A DNA stretch of 64,000 bases from Marinobacter salinexigens (GCF_008370345.1 NZ_VTUU01000001.1:482223-546222); one strand, 5' to 3'; counted from the stretch's first letter, positions 36,887 to 46,600 are shown. The notes: generated by a model from the sequence alone, not told the origin. Translations and numbers: made by a program.

Positions 36887-36982
36887 TGAGTGATTGCCTT
36901 CGGGGACTGTAGAGGGCCATGGACGGCCCGAAACAAGCGCACACGGACGTGCTTGTAGCGTGTCCCCGAAGGCAATCACTCA
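36887..36982. repeat. Palindromic element C2 (family 2)
   Basis: Perfect 21 bp inverted arms, 36887-36907 and 36962-36982 (inner end CCTTCGGGGAC), around a 54 bp core (36908-36961). The core is inverted relative to C1, so the two form an opposed pair about 120 bp apart. The arms show no useful similarity to those of C1. The spacer between C1 and C2 (36768-36886) holds no gene; it has a small inverted repeat CGGCGCAT/ATGCGCCG at 36780-36805 and otherwise nothing recognisable. Confidence 0.9.
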
Positions 36983-37025
36983 GCACCGCCACCACCAAGG
37001 GCAGCGGGCTGGGTCAAAACAAACG

Positions 37026-37046
37026 GCCAGACTCCCGGAGTCTGGC
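37026..37046 (-). terminator. Intrinsic terminator downstream of metK
   Basis: GCCAGACTC (37026-37034) pairs perfectly with GAGTCTGGC (37038-37046) over a 3 bp loop. On the minus strand the stem is followed by CGTTTGTTTT. It lies 18 bp after the metK stop, so ahcY-metF needs its own promoter or read-through. Confidence 0.85.
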
Positions 37047-37064
37047 GTCAAATCTCAAATAGCC

Positions 37065-38255
37065 TCAGATGCCAGCAGCATCCCGAAGCGCTTCGGCGCG
37101 GTCGGTTTTCTCCCACGGGAACGCGGTGAAGGTGTCGCTGCCAACGGTCATTTCGAACGGATCACGGCCGAAGTGTCCGTAGGCTGCAGTGGCCCGGTAC
37201 ATCGGGTGCAGCAGGTCGAGCATGTTGGTGATCGCGTACGGACGCAGATCGAAGTGGTTGCGGACCAGTTCCACGATCTTGTCATCGCTGATTTTGCCGG
37301 TGCCGAAGGTGTTCAGGGAGATAGATGTAGGCTGTGCCACACCAATGGCGTAGGACACCTGAATCTCACACTTGTCGGCCAGGCCGGCGGCGACGATGTT
37401 TTTGGCAACGTAACGGCCAGCGTAAGCCGCAGAACGGTCAACCTTGGAGGGGTCTTTTCCGGAGAAGGCGCCACCACCGTGGCGAGCCATGCCGCCGTAG
37501 GTGTCTACGATGATCTTACGGCCGGTCAGGCCACAGTCACCCACAGGGCCGCCAATCACGAACTTGCCGGTCGGGTTGATGTGGAACTGGGTGTCCTTGT
37601 GCAGCAGTTCAGCTGGCAGGGCATTTTTAACAATCAGCTCCATTACGGCTTCTTTCAGGTCGGCCTGGCTGACGTCCTCGTCGTGCTGGGTGGAAAGCAC
37701 GACAGCATCAATGCCGGTTACCTTGCCGTTTTCATAGCGGCAGGTGACCTGGCTTTTGGCATCCGGACGCAACCATGGCAGCAGGCCGCTCTTGCGGGCT
37801 TCAGCCTGTCGCTGTACCAGGCGGTGGGAGAAAGTGATCGGAGCCGGCATCAGTACGTCGGTTTCGTTGCTGGCGTATCCGAACATCAGGCCCTGATCGC
37901 CTGCGCCCTGGTCTTCCGGCTTCTGGCGGTCAACGCCCTGGGCGATGTCGACAGACTGTTTGCCAATGATGTTGATAACGCCACAGGTGTCGCCGTCATA
38001 ACCAACAGTTGATGAGGTGTAACCGATGTCCTTGATAACGCCACGAACGAGTTCTTCCAGATCAATCCAGGCGCTGGTGGTGATTTCGCCGCCGACGATG
38101 GCTACGCCGGTCTTGACCATGGTTTCGCAGGCAACGCGGGCGTGCTTGTCTTCGGTCAGGATGGCGTCGAGGACTGCGTCAGAAATCTGGTCCGCCAGTT
38201 TGTCCGGATGGCCTTCGGAGACCGACTCGGAGGTGAAGATGCTGTAGTCAGACAT
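37065..38255 (-). CDS. metK: S-adenosylmethionine synthetase MetK
   Basis: 396-residue enzyme forming SAM from methionine and ATP in the cytosol. The start [23 protein letters not shown] includes the ATP-binding GHPDK, and the signatures [12 protein letters not shown] and [19 protein letters not shown] are intact. AGGAGC 6-7 bp upstream supports the start at 38255. A SahR-type palindrome lies about 115 bp upstream, next to a TATACT-like -10 element. Together with ahcY, metF and the regulator it forms a SAM-recycling locus. Confidence 0.97.
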   Translation of the reverse strand: MSDYSIFTSESVSEGHPDKLADQISDAVLDAILTEDKHARVACETMVKTGVAIVGGEITTSAWIDLEELVRGVIKDIGYTSSTVGYDGDTCGVINIIGKQSVDIAQGVDRQKPEDQGAGDQGLMFGYASNETDVLMPAPITFSHRLVQRQAEARKSGLLPWLRPDAKSQVTCRYENGKVTGIDAVVLSTQHDEDVSQADLKEAVMELIVKNALPAELLHKDTQFHINPTGKFVIGGPVGDCGLTGRKIIVDTYGGMARHGGGAFSGKDPSKVDRSAAYAGRYVAKNIVAAGLADKCEIQVSYAIGVAQPTSISLNTFGTGKISDDKIVELVRNHFDLRPYAITNMLDLLHPMYRATAAYGHFGRDPFEMTVGSDTFTAFPWEKTDRAEALRDAAGI

Positions 38256-38343
38256 AGGTTTGCTCCTCTTTGAGCGATTCAAAATCGTGCCGGTAGGGGT
38301 CAGAAATGACAGGTGCCGGCGACCATGTTGTTGATGTTATGTG

Positions 38344-38349
38344 AGTATA
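38344..38349 (-). promoter_or_regulatory. Putative -10 element of the metK promoter
   Basis: TATACT on the minus strand, about 20 bp downstream of the SahR-like palindrome at 38369-38388, whose TTGATA half could serve as a poor -35 element. A repressor bound there would block RNA polymerase. Confidence 0.45.
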
Positions 38350-38368
38350 CGTAGAACTACTTACACCC

Positions 38369-38388
38369 ATATCAAAGTTTTTTGATAT
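38369..38388. promoter_or_regulatory. SahR-like operator upstream of metK
   Basis: ATATCAAAGTTTTTTGATAT has perfect 8 bp inverted arms (ATATCAAA/TTTGATAT) with a 4 bp spacer. An almost identical palindrome is found upstream of the ArsR-methyltransferase gene at 39451-39470. The pairing of sites with an adjacent SahR-like regulator indicates direct control of metK by S-adenosylhomocysteine level. Confidence 0.8.
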
Positions 38389-38406
38389 TCCCTTCAAGTG
38401 TGCCGG

Positions 38407-39408
38407 TCAGTCATGACCAGCTGTCTTCCAGAATTCGCGAACCTGCACCTGAAAACCGTTGCGCAGGCCTATAAACAGTTGTTCTCCGGCGACCAGGCCG
38501 GCATCAGCAGCCCAGGCGGTCAGTTCCTCAGGCTCGAACCCCAGCCACAGATCGCCGCAGTTCTCCTTGGCCCAGTCCTGATCATGGCTGCACAGTTCAC
38601 TGACCACGAAACAGCCGCCGTTATTCATTAGCGCCGCGGCATCCAGAAAAATATCCGCGGGGCTTGGTACGTGGTGCAGCACCATGTTGGCCACGACCAG
38701 ATCAAATGCGTCGCCCCGGGCCAGTAAGGTGTCGGTCACACCTTCAATCAGATCGACATTGTTCAGGCGCTCGTCGATACAGGTGCGGGTGGCCTTTGCC
38801 AGCATGTCCCGGCTGTTGTCGAGAGCGACCACGTGGGCCGATAACTCAGACAGCACTTTCAGGAAGGCGCCTTCACCTGGGCCGATTTCCAGAGTGGTCT
38901 GCCAGGCCTGTTTGGTGGAACGCTTCCGCAGCAGCTCTGCCACCGGGGTGGCGTACAAATCAAATGCTGCGATCAGTTCCTGTTGTTCCTGGAACTGTTC
39001 GGCGTGCCGGGCAAAGAAAGCCTGGGATTGCTCGGCGCGCTGGGTTCTGATGGCCTCGATCTTTTCCTGCAAGTGGTCCGGTAAGGGTACCCGGTCAACC
39101 GTTGCAAAAATCTGTCTGACGGTCTGGTCTGTCAGCTTTTCCGTGTCGAAGTGCAGTGGGCGGCGATAGAAAATCGCATTGCCTTCCCGCTGCGGTTCCA
39201 ACAGCCCGGCCTTGTGCATCACTTTCAGGTGATGGCTCATGCCAGACTGGCGCATGTCGAACAGCTGGCTCAGTTCCAGTACCCCGAAGGTGTCCCGGCG
39301 CAGTACGCGCAGAATTTCCAGGCGCAGGGGGTCGCCGCTCGCTTTGAAGATAGGAGCCAGGGCGTCCACCGAGGACAATTCGTGTGCGTGTGCATTCATC
39401 GATGTCAT
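38407..39408 (-). CDS. sahR: SahR-like regulator: ArsR HTH fused to a SAM/SAH-binding methyltransferase domain
   Basis: 333 residues in two parts. Residues ~15-95 are an ArsR-type winged helix (FKASGDPLRLEILRVLRRDTFGVLELSQL; SGMSHHLKVMHKAGLL as recognition helix). Residues ~165-300 are a class I methyltransferase fold with TLEIGPGEGAFL and VVANMVLHHV. ArsR metal cysteines are absent. SahR of Proteobacteria has this layout, senses S-adenosylhomocysteine and controls methionine-cycle genes. It sits beside metK, ahcY and metF, with matching palindromes before metK and itself. The start at 39408 has no clear Shine-Dalgarno; upstream starts fall near the operator. Confidence 0.82.
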   Translation of the reverse strand: MTSMNAHAHELSSVDALAPIFKASGDPLRLEILRVLRRDTFGVLELSQLFDMRQSGMSHHLKVMHKAGLLEPQREGNAIFYRRPLHFDTEKLTDQTVRQIFATVDRVPLPDHLQEKIEAIRTQRAEQSQAFFARHAEQFQEQQELIAAFDLYATPVAELLRKRSTKQAWQTTLEIGPGEGAFLKVLSELSAHVVALDNSRDMLAKATRTCIDERLNNVDLIEGVTDTLLARGDAFDLVVANMVLHHVPSPADIFLDAAALMNNGGCFVVSELCSHDQDWAKENCGDLWLGFEPEELTAWAADAGLVAGEQLFIGLRNGFQVQVREFWKTAGHD

Positions 39409-39450
39409 GGTTGCGAAGTGTAGGAGGGATTTTCTGGTCAATCAATAGTC

Positions 39451-39470
39451 ATATCAAAAAATTTTGATAT
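39451..39470. promoter_or_regulatory. SahR-like operator upstream of the regulator gene
   Basis: ATATCAAAAAATTTTGATAT, the second copy of the palindrome found before metK, lies 43 bp upstream of the regulator start. It implies autoregulation. The transketolase gene begins 163 bp away in the other direction and might also be affected. Confidence 0.8.
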
Positions 39471-39632
39471 AGGTTTGGAAATCCTGAAAATTGGCCTGTT
39501 TCGGGAATCCACGGTCAAAGAATGTGCAAAAGAGGGCAGGTTGATTTGCCCCGGCACACACTAATCGGCGAAAATACGCGCCTCTTTTTTGCACAGTCTT
39601 CTTTTTTGCCGAAAACCACTGGAGAAATGTCA

Positions 39633-41633
39633 ATGTCGTCCCGTAAAGATCTCGCCAACGCCATTCGCGCGCTGAGCATGGATGCGGTTCAGAAAGCCAA
39701 TTCCGGCCACCCGGGTGCGCCCATGGGTATGGCGGATATCGCCGAGGTGCTGTGGAACGATTACCTCAGCCACAACCCGGCCAACCCGCAGTGGGCCAAC
39801 CGTGACCGCTTTGTGCTGTCCAATGGTCATGGTTCCATGCTGCAGTACTCCCTGCTGCACCTGAGCGGGTACGACGTATCCATTGACGACCTGAAGAACT
39901 TTCGTCAGTTGCACTCCAAAACACCGGGCCACCCTGAGTACGGTTACACTCCGGGCATTGAGACCACCACTGGCCCTCTGGGCCAGGGCATTGCCAATGC
40001 GGTTGGTTTCGCCCTTGCCGAGAAGTCCCTGGCAGCTCAGTTCAATCGTCCCGGTCACGACATTGTTGACCACTACACCTATGCATTCCTGGGCGACGGC
40101 TGCCTGATGGAAGGCATTTCTCACGAAGTCTGTTCCCTGGCCGGTACCCTGGGCCTGGGCAAGCTGATTTTCTTCTACGACGACAACGGCATCTCCATCG
40201 ACGGTGAAGTGGAAGGCTGGTTCACCGACAACACGCCTCAGCGTTTCGAATCCTACGGCTGGCAGGTTATTCCAGCAGTTGACGGCCACGATGCTGATGC
40301 TATCCGTGCCGCCGTTGAGGCGGCTCGCGCCAACAAAGATCAACCGACCCTGATTTGCTGCAAAACAGTGATCGGCTTCGGTTCCCCGAACAAGCAGGGT
40401 AAAGAAAGCTGCCACGGCGCGCCGCTGGGCGACGACGAAATCACCCTGACCCGCGAACAGCTGGGCTGGGACCATGGTCCGTTCGAAATTCCTGCAGACA
40501 TCGCTGAAGCCTGGAACGCCCGTGAAAAAGGCGCGGCAGCACAAGCGGCGTGGGAAGAGAAGTTCGCCGCCTATGAAAAGGCTGAGCCGGAACTGGCTGC
40601 TGAATTCACCCGTCGTATGGCCGGTGATCTGCCAGCGGACTTCGCCGAGAAAGCCCAGGCCTACATCCAGGAATGCCAGGACAATGGTGAAACCATTGCC
40701 TCCCGTAAGGCTTCCCAGAACACTCTGAACGCCTACGGACCGTTGTTGCCGGAACTGATGGGCGGTTCCGCTGACCTCGCCGGTTCCAACCTGACCATCT
40801 GGGGTGGTTGCAAAGGCCTGACCAAAGACGACGCGTCTGGCAACTACATCTACTATGGCGTACGCGAATTCGGCATGGCGGCCATTATGAACGGTATCGC
40901 CCTGCATGGCGGTTTCGTGCCCTACGGCGCTACCTTCCTGATCTTTATGGAATACGCCCGTAACGCGGTGCGCATGGCGGCTCTGATGAAGCAGCGCGCT
41001 ATCTATGTATTCACTCACGATTCTATTGGTCTGGGTGAAGACGGCCCGACTCACCAGCCGGTTGAGCAGATGGCCAGCCTGCGTACGACACCGAACATGA
41101 GCACCTGGCGCCCGGCCGATACCGTCGAATCTGCGGTGGCCTGGAAAGCAGCACTGGAGCGTAATGACGGCCCGACGGCTATGGTGTTCTCTCGTCAGGG
41201 ACTGCCTCACCAGGCTCGCAGTGCGCAGCAACTGGCGGATGTTGCCAAAGGCGCCTACGTGTTGTCTGACAGTGAAGGCACGCCGGAACTGATCCTGATT
41301 GCCACCGGCTCCGAAGTGGCCCTGGCCCAGGAAGCCGCCGCCAAGCTGCGTGAAAAAGGCAAGGTCGTTCGTGTGGTATCCATGCCGTCTACCGATGTGT
41401 TTGATGCCCAGAGCGCCGAATACAAGCAAAAGGTTCTGCCGCTGGAAGTCACTAACCGCATCGCGATTGAAGCCAGCATTGCTGACTACTGGTACAAGTA
41501 CGTTGGCCTTGATGGCCGTGTGATCGGTATGACCACCTTTGGTGAATCCGCACCGGCAGGCGAGCTGTTCAAGGAATTCGGCTTCACCGTCGACAACATC
41601 CTGGAAGTGGCTGACGAACTGCTGGACGCCTGA
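39633..41633 (+). CDS. tkt: Transketolase
   Basis: 666-residue thiamine diphosphate enzyme moving two-carbon units in the pentose phosphate pathway. Seen are the N-terminal [18 protein letters not shown], the ThDP/Mg motif [12 protein letters not shown] (about 154) ending in the NG/N region [10 protein letters not shown], and [19 protein letters not shown] in the pyrimidine domain. The ATG at 39633 lies 8 bp after GGAG; one two codons earlier is too close. First of four genes (tkt-epd-pgk-fba) linking the pentose phosphate pathway, vitamin B6 and lower glycolysis. Its stop overlaps the epd start by 1 bp. Confidence 0.96.
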   Translation: MSSRKDLANAIRALSMDAVQKANSGHPGAPMGMADIAEVLWNDYLSHNPANPQWANRDRFVLSNGHGSMLQYSLLHLSGYDVSIDDLKNFRQLHSKTPGHPEYGYTPGIETTTGPLGQGIANAVGFALAEKSLAAQFNRPGHDIVDHYTYAFLGDGCLMEGISHEVCSLAGTLGLGKLIFFYDDNGISIDGEVEGWFTDNTPQRFESYGWQVIPAVDGHDADAIRAAVEAARANKDQPTLICCKTVIGFGSPNKQGKESCHGAPLGDDEITLTREQLGWDHGPFEIPADIAEAWNAREKGAAAQAAWEEKFAAYEKAEPELAAEFTRRMAGDLPADFAEKAQAYIQECQDNGETIASRKASQNTLNAYGPLLPELMGGSADLAGSNLTIWGGCKGLTKDDASGNYIYYGVREFGMAAIMNGIALHGGFVPYGATFLIFMEYARNAVRMAALMKQRAIYVFTHDSIGLGEDGPTHQPVEQMASLRTTPNMSTWRPADTVESAVAWKAALERNDGPTAMVFSRQGLPHQARSAQQLADVAKGAYVLSDSEGTPELILIATGSEVALAQEAAAKLREKGKVVRVVSMPSTDVFDAQSAEYKQKVLPLEVTNRIAIEASIADYWYKYVGLDGRVIGMTTFGESAPAGELFKEFGFTVDNILEVADELLDA

Positions 41634-42667
41634 TGAGCAACCCGAAGCCTTTTCGAATCGCCATTAACGGGTACGGCCGAATCGGCCAATGCGTGTTGCG
41701 GGCGCTCTATGAAAATGGCTATCGCGACCACCTTCAGGTGGTCGCGATCAATGAGTTGTCCGACATCGACACCATCGCCCATCTGACACGCTACGATTCA
41801 ACCCACGGCCGGTTCCGGGGCGAGATCGACGTCCAGGGGGATGATCTGGTGGTGAACGGTGACCGCATCCGGGTTTTACGACACCCGGCTCCGGCCGATT
41901 TGCCCTGGCGTCTGCTGGAGGTGGATCTGGTGCTGGAGTGCACGGGGGCATTCAACGACCGGGCAACTGCGCAGAAGCATCTGGACGCGGGTGCCGGTCG
42001 TCTTCTGTTTTCCCAGCCTGCGGAATCCGATGTGGACCGCACCGTTGTCTACGGTATTAATCATCAGGAACTGAGCGAGAGCGATGCGATCGTTGCTGCC
42101 GGTTCCTGTACCACCAATTGCCTGGTGCCGGTGGTCAAGGTTCTGGACGATGCATTTGGCGTCGAGCAGGGCAGCACCACAACCATCCATGCTGCGATGA
42201 ATGATCAGCCGGTCATCGATGCCTACCATCACCAGGACCTGCGGCGAACCCGCAGTGCTTTGCATAACATTGTCCCGGTAGATACGGGGCTCGCCAGAGG
42301 CATTGAGCGCTTATTGCCGGAAATGGAAGGCCGTTTCAGCTCCGTCGCGATGCGTGTGCCAACCCTGAACGTGTCCGCGATCGACATGGTGGTCAATGTG
42401 CGTAAGCACACCTCCATCGAACAGGTAAATGATGTCCTCAAGGGTGCTGCTAAAGGTGCCTTGAAAGGTATTCTGGGTTACACCGATGAACTCCTGGCCA
42501 GCTCCGATTTCAACCACGACGCCCACTCCGGCGTGGTCGATGGCGGCCAGACCCGGGTAACCGGTGAAACCATGGTGAAAGTATTGTGCTGGTTCGACAA
42601 CGAGTGGGGATTTGCGAACCGGATGCTGGATGTCAGCCAATGCTGGCTGGAAAAGACTGACAACTGA
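41633..42667 (+). CDS. epd: Erythrose-4-phosphate dehydrogenase (Epd), GAPDH family
   Basis: 344 residues. NAD-binding INGYGRIGQCVLRA and the catalytic Cys in AAGSCTTNCLVP (about residue 158) are those of the GAPDH superfamily. Placement between tkt and pgk, and its length, favour Epd, which oxidises erythrose 4-phosphate for pyridoxal phosphate synthesis; a glyceraldehyde 3-phosphate dehydrogenase role cannot be excluded. Translationally coupled to tkt by a 1 bp overlap. Within the gene a 28 bp near-continuous palindrome (41721-41748) can form a strong hairpin in the mRNA. Confidence 0.85.
   Translation: MSNPKPFRIAINGYGRIGQCVLRALYENGYRDHLQVVAINELSDIDTIAHLTRYDSTHGRFRGEIDVQGDDLVVNGDRIRVLRHPAPADLPWRLLEVDLVLECTGAFNDRATAQKHLDAGAGRLLFSQPAESDVDRTVVYGINHQELSESDAIVAAGSCTTNCLVPVVKVLDDAFGVEQGSTTTIHAAMNDQPVIDAYHHQDLRRTRSALHNIVPVDTGLARGIERLLPEMEGRFSSVAMRVPTLNVSAIDMVVNVRKHTSIEQVNDVLKGAAKGALKGILGYTDELLASSDFNHDAHSGVVDGGQTRVTGETMVKVLCWFDNEWGFANRMLDVSQCWLEKTDN
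41721..41748. repeat. Perfect hairpin inside epd
   Basis: ATCGCGACCACCT (41721-41733), loop TC, then AGGTGGTCGCGAT (41736-41748): 13 bp of perfect inverted repeat inside codons for residues ~30-39. Such a stem about 90 bp into a coding region is unusual and may pause ribosomes or mark an mRNA processing site in the tkt-epd-pgk-fba transcript. Confidence 0.75.
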
Positions 42668-42696
42668 TCTGCTGAATCAATCAAGGAAACAAGATT

Positions 42697-43857
42697 ATGG
42701 CCATCAAAAAGATGACTGACCTGGACCTCGCCGGCAAGCGGGTCCTGATCCGTGAAGACCTGAACGTGCCGGTCAAGGACGGGAAGGTGTCCAGTGATGC
42801 CCGTATCCGTGCGTCCCTGCCGACCATCAAGGCAGCCAAAGACGCTGGCGCCAAAGTCATGCTGATGTCCCACCTGGGCCGCCCGGAAGAAGGCGTTTAC
42901 GACGAAGCCTCCTCCATGAAACCGGTTGCCGAGCACCTGTCCGGCCTGCTGGGTCAGGAAGTCCGCCTGATCAAGGACTATCTGGATGGCGTTGACGTCG
43001 CTGATGGCGAAGTGGTTCTGTTCGAGAACGTCCGCTTCAACAAAGGCGAGAAGAAAGACAACGAAGAGCTGTCAAAGCAGTATGCGGCCCTGTGCGACAT
43101 CTACGTGATGGACGCCTTCGGCACTGCTCACCGCGCCCAGGCATCTACCCATGGCGTTGCCCGTTTCGCTCCTGAAGCCTGCGCTGGCCCGCTGCTTGCT
43201 GCCGAGCTGGATGCTCTTGGTAAAGCTCTGGACAACCCGGCCAAGCCCGTTGTGGCGATTGTGGGTGGCTCCAAAGTGTCGACCAAACTGGACGTCCTTA
43301 ACGCCCTGGAAAAAGTCTGTGACCAGATCATCGTTGGTGGCGGCATTGCCAACACATTCCTCGCCGCGGCCGGGCACCCGGTTGGTAAATCATTGTGCGA
43401 ACATGATCTGATCGATACCGCCAAGGACATCGCCTCCCGTGTTGAAATCCCGCTGCCGGTCGATGTGGTCGTAGCCGCTGAATTCGCCGAAACTGCACCT
43501 GCGACCACCAAGGGTATCGATGAAGTCAGCGAAGGCGATATGATCCTCGACGTTGGCCCGCAAACTGCAAGTCAATTTGCGGAACTGCTCAAGAACGCCA
43601 AAACCATCCTGTGGAACGGGCCGGTGGGTGTATTTGAATTTGACCAGTTCGGTAACGGCACCAGATCCCTGGCAGAAGCTATTGCAGAAAGCGATGCGTT
43701 CTCCCTGGCAGGTGGCGGTGACACCGTTGCCGCCGTTGACAAATACGGCATAGCTGACAAGATTTCCTATATTTCCACCGGCGGTGGTGCCTTCCTGGAA
43801 TTCGTGGAAGGCAAGACTCTCCCCGCTGTTGCTGTACTGGAAGAGCGCGGCGCGTAA
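42697..43857 (+). CDS. pgk: Phosphoglycerate kinase
   Basis: 386-residue monomeric kinase transferring phosphate from 1,3-bisphosphoglycerate to ADP. The N-terminal signature [18 protein letters not shown] and [10 protein letters not shown], the middle [14 protein letters not shown] and the C-terminal [15 protein letters not shown] with [14 protein letters not shown] are intact. Length is typical of bacterial enzymes. It is 29 bp downstream of epd and 48 bp upstream of fba. Confidence 0.97.
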   Translation: MAIKKMTDLDLAGKRVLIREDLNVPVKDGKVSSDARIRASLPTIKAAKDAGAKVMLMSHLGRPEEGVYDEASSMKPVAEHLSGLLGQEVRLIKDYLDGVDVADGEVVLFENVRFNKGEKKDNEELSKQYAALCDIYVMDAFGTAHRAQASTHGVARFAPEACAGPLLAAELDALGKALDNPAKPVVAIVGGSKVSTKLDVLNALEKVCDQIIVGGGIANTFLAAAGHPVGKSLCEHDLIDTAKDIASRVEIPLPVDVVVAAEFAETAPATTKGIDEVSEGDMILDVGPQTASQFAELLKNAKTILWNGPVGVFEFDQFGNGTRSLAEAIAESDAFSLAGGGDTVAAVDKYGIADKISYISTGGGAFLEFVEGKTLPAVAVLEERGA

Positions 43858-43905
43858 CTATTTACAGACCATCAACCTCAAAAGTCTAACTGAAGGAGAC
43901 AACCC

Positions 43906-44970
43906 ATGGCCCTGATTTCGATGCGGCAACTTCTGGACCACGCCGCCGAGCATGGTTACGGTGTGCCAGCCTTTAACGTGAACAACCTGGAACAGATGCG
44001 CGCGATCATGGAAGCGGCGGACAAAACCGATTCTCCGGTGATTGTTCAGGCCTCCGCCGGTGCCCGTAAATACGCCGGAGCCCCGTTCCTGCGCCACCTG
44101 ATTCTGGCTGCTATTGAAGAGTTTCCGCATATCCCGGTGGTCATGCACCAGGATCACGGTACCAGCCCTGCTGTGTGCCAGCGCTCCATCCAGCTGGGCT
44201 TCAGCTCTGTCATGATGGACGGCTCCCTGGGCGAAGACGGCAAAACCCCGACCGACTACGAATACAACGTCGACGTAACCCGCCGCACGGTTGAAATGGC
44301 GCACGCTTGCGGTGTGTCTGTTGAAGGTGAACTGGGTTGCCTGGGCTCCCTCGAAACCGGCCAGGCTGGCGAAGAAGACGGTATCGGTGCCGAAGGTACC
44401 CTGGACCACAGCCAGATGCTGACTGACCCGGAAGAAGCGGCAGACTTCGTCAAGAAAACCCAGGTGGACGCGCTGGCGATCGCCATCGGCACCAGCCACG
44501 GCGCCTACAAGTTCACCCGTCCGCCGACAGGTGACATCCTGGCCATCGATCAGATCAAAGCCATTCACGCCCGCATCCCGGATACCCATCTGGTCATGCA
44601 CGGCTCAAGTTCCGTACCCCAGGAGTGGCTGAAGATCATCAACGAATACGGTGGTGAGATTCCGGAAACCTACGGTGTACCGGTTGAGGAAATCGTTGAG
44701 GGCATCAAGCACGGCGTGCGCAAGGTCAACATTGATACTGACCTGCGTCTGGCCAGCACCGGTGCTGTTCGTCGCTTCCTGGCCCAGAACACTGCCGAGT
44801 TCGATCCGCGTAAATTCCTGAAGGAAACCATGACTGCGATGACCGATGTGTGTATCGCCCGTTATGAAGCCTTTGGTACCGCCGGCAACGCCAGCAAGAT
44901 CAAACCGATCAACCTGGAGCAGATGTTCGAGCGCTACGCAGCCGGCGAACTGGATCCCAAGATCAAGTAA
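43906..44970 (+). CDS. fba: Class II fructose-bisphosphate aldolase
   Basis: 354-residue zinc-dependent aldolase, cleaving fructose 1,6-bisphosphate or forming it in gluconeogenesis. Zinc ligands lie in [11 protein letters not shown] (about residue 82), [11 protein letters not shown] and [16 protein letters not shown] carries another conserved His. The segment is close to the type named Calvin-cycle subtype, which occurs in many non-autotrophic gammaproteobacteria, so it does not prove carbon fixation. AAGGAG precedes the ATG. Last gene of the operon; a terminator follows at 44982-45009. Confidence 0.96.
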   Translation: MALISMRQLLDHAAEHGYGVPAFNVNNLEQMRAIMEAADKTDSPVIVQASAGARKYAGAPFLRHLILAAIEEFPHIPVVMHQDHGTSPAVCQRSIQLGFSSVMMDGSLGEDGKTPTDYEYNVDVTRRTVEMAHACGVSVEGELGCLGSLETGQAGEEDGIGAEGTLDHSQMLTDPEEAADFVKKTQVDALAIAIGTSHGAYKFTRPPTGDILAIDQIKAIHARIPDTHLVMHGSSSVPQEWLKIINEYGGEIPETYGVPVEEIVEGIKHGVRKVNIDTDLRLASTGAVRRFLAQNTAEFDPRKFLKETMTAMTDVCIARYEAFGTAGNASKIKPINLEQMFERYAAGELDPKIK

Positions 44971-44981
44971 ATCGCTGCAAT

Positions 44982-45009
44982 ATGCCTCCGGGGCCCCTCC
45001 CGGAGGCAT
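44982..45009 (+). terminator. Intrinsic terminator after fba
   Basis: ATGCCTCCGGG (44982-44992) and CCCGGAGGCAT (44999-45009) form a perfect 11 bp stem with a 6 bp loop, 12 bp after the fba stop. The tail (TCTCCC) is weak in T. Confidence 0.75.
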
Positions 45010-45091
45010 TCTCCCGCCCCTTCGTGTTTGTTGCCTGAGCCGTGTAGTTCATCTATTTTAAATAGCTTCTGTTCCAAGGAGGCTACGGGCC

Positions 45092-45922
45092 ATGCAGGAA
45101 TTCATCGATAAACTGGATATCAACCAATACCTTCCCACTGCCCTGGATTGGGCAACCAACATTCTGGTGGCTTTGATCATTCTCGTGATCGGCATCTGGA
45201 TTGCGGGTAAGGCCTACAAATCTGTTGTCCATATCGCCAACAAGCATAATCAGCTTGACGACACACTGTTCAAATTCTTTGGCAGCGTGGTGCGCTACAC
45301 CATTCTGGCATTTGTTGGCATAGCGGTGCTGAACCGCTTTGGTGTTCAGACTGCGTCCATTATTGCCCTGCTCGGTGCGGCTGGTCTGGCTGTAGGTCTG
45401 GCGTTGCAGGGTGCACTATCGAATCTCGCTGCGGGTGTGATGCTGCTGATCTTCCGACCTTACAAAGTGGGAGACTTTATCGATGCTGCGGGAAAATTTG
45501 GCAAGGTGACGGAAATCGACATGTTCACCACCATTCTGCAAACCTTCGACAACCAGCAGATTATCATTCCCAACAGCCAGATCTGGGGGCAGCAGATTAC
45601 CAACCATTCCCATCATGAAGTCCGTGGTGTGGATATGCATTTCGGGATTGCCTACAGCGAGAGTATTGATGAAGCCCGCAAGGTCATCGATACGGTGCTG
45701 GCGAATCACCCCCATGTACTGAGTGATCCCGCGCCGTTCGTTGAGGTGGAAACTCTGAATAACAGTTCGGTGGATTTCCTTGTGCGTCCGTTCTGTATGG
45801 GTGAGCATTACTTCGCTGTGTTGTACTCGGTACCCGAGCAGATCAAAAAGGCTCTCGACGAAGCCGGTATTGAGATTCCGTTCCCGCACCGCAAAGTTAT
45901 TGTGGTCAACGAAAAGGAATAG
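45092..45922 (+). CDS. mscS: MscS family small-conductance mechanosensitive channel
   Basis: 276 residues, close to E. coli MscS (286). Three membrane helices lie in about residues 20-120; the pore-lining TM3 is the Ala/Gly pattern ALLGAAGLAVGLALQGALSNLAAGVMLL, followed by IFRPYKVGDFID. The cytoplasmic beta domain has IPNSQIWGQQITNHSHH. It opens on hypo-osmotic shock to release solutes. AAGGAGG ribosome site. Monocistronic as far as seen. Confidence 0.95.
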   Translation: MQEFIDKLDINQYLPTALDWATNILVALIILVIGIWIAGKAYKSVVHIANKHNQLDDTLFKFFGSVVRYTILAFVGIAVLNRFGVQTASIIALLGAAGLAVGLALQGALSNLAAGVMLLIFRPYKVGDFIDAAGKFGKVTEIDMFTTILQTFDNQQIIIPNSQIWGQQITNHSHHEVRGVDMHFGIAYSESIDEARKVIDTVLANHPHVLSDPAPFVEVETLNNSSVDFLVRPFCMGEHYFAVLYSVPEQIKKALDEAGIEIPFPHRKVIVVNEKE

Positions 45923-45955
45923 CCGCGAGAACCGCACTACCCTGGTGCTGGAGGC

Positions 45956-46600
45956 TCAACCTTTGGTGTTGAGCTTCTCCAGGGCCAGAAGCGTGTCAGC
46001 GTAGCTGGCAAAGCGCCGCAGATAATCCGGGGAGAGTCGCTGCATTTCGAGGATTGCGCGGCTCACCAGACGGTGTGCATTCATCGGGCCGGCATTGGCG
46101 GGTGCGTGCTCAATCGCCGCCTGAATCCGGTGTTCCAGCGATAGTTCCCCCTGCCGTGCTTTTACCCGTGCCATGGCTTTTAGCTGGCGGGGGGCGTTTG
46201 CAGTGGTTGCTTCTTCTGGCTGCTCTTTGTCGAATGCATCCGTGCCATAATCAGCCAGCAGTCCCATCAGCGGGGATGACGAAGTCCTGGCTGGTTCAGG
46301 TTGCTGGCTGTTCAGCAGGTCCAGCAGTTGGGTAAGCGGTGAAGTTTGTGGGGTAGGGTGGCCTTGCTCTGGCTGATCTGGAGTGCCCAGATGTTGCGAC
46401 CCGAACTGCTTCAGCCCTTCCAGCAGCCTGCCCCATGCTTTGCGATCCTCCAGCCCGCGTTTCTGTTCCCTCTCCCGCAGGCGCCGGTCCAGGGCTTCCA
46501 GATAACGAAAACGCACCGGGTCTGCCTGATCGGCACCGGCCTGCCGCAGTTGGGCAATCTGCTGGTCAGCAACGTCCCTGGGTGAGGTTTTAGCGGTCAT
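45956..46600 (-). CDS. DUF2894-like protein, fourth gene of the motor operon
   Basis: 214 residues, soluble, rich in Gln, Leu, Arg and Glu, with no signal or membrane segment. The N-terminal part (QQIAQLRQAGADQADPVRFRYLEALDRRL) and C-terminal part (GPMNAHRLVSRAILEMQRLSPDYLRRFASYADTLLALE) fit what I remember of DUF2894, a family found beside OmpA-like and DUF802 proteins. It overlaps the OmpA/MotB-like gene by 11 bp. Function unknown; the strict coupling points to a cytoplasmic subunit or effector of the motor-like complex. Confidence 0.7.
   Translation of the reverse strand: MTAKTSPRDVADQQIAQLRQAGADQADPVRFRYLEALDRRLREREQKRGLEDRKAWGRLLEGLKQFGSQHLGTPDQPEQGHPTPQTSPLTQLLDLLNSQQPEPARTSSSPLMGLLADYGTDAFDKEQPEEATTANAPRQLKAMARVKARQGELSLEHRIQAAIEHAPANAGPMNAHRLVSRAILEMQRLSPDYLRRFASYADTLLALEKLNTKG

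Noticed and set aside
39630..41429. 599-codon open frame on the minus strand
   Set aside because: Antisense to transketolase with all family motifs intact; no independent evidence.
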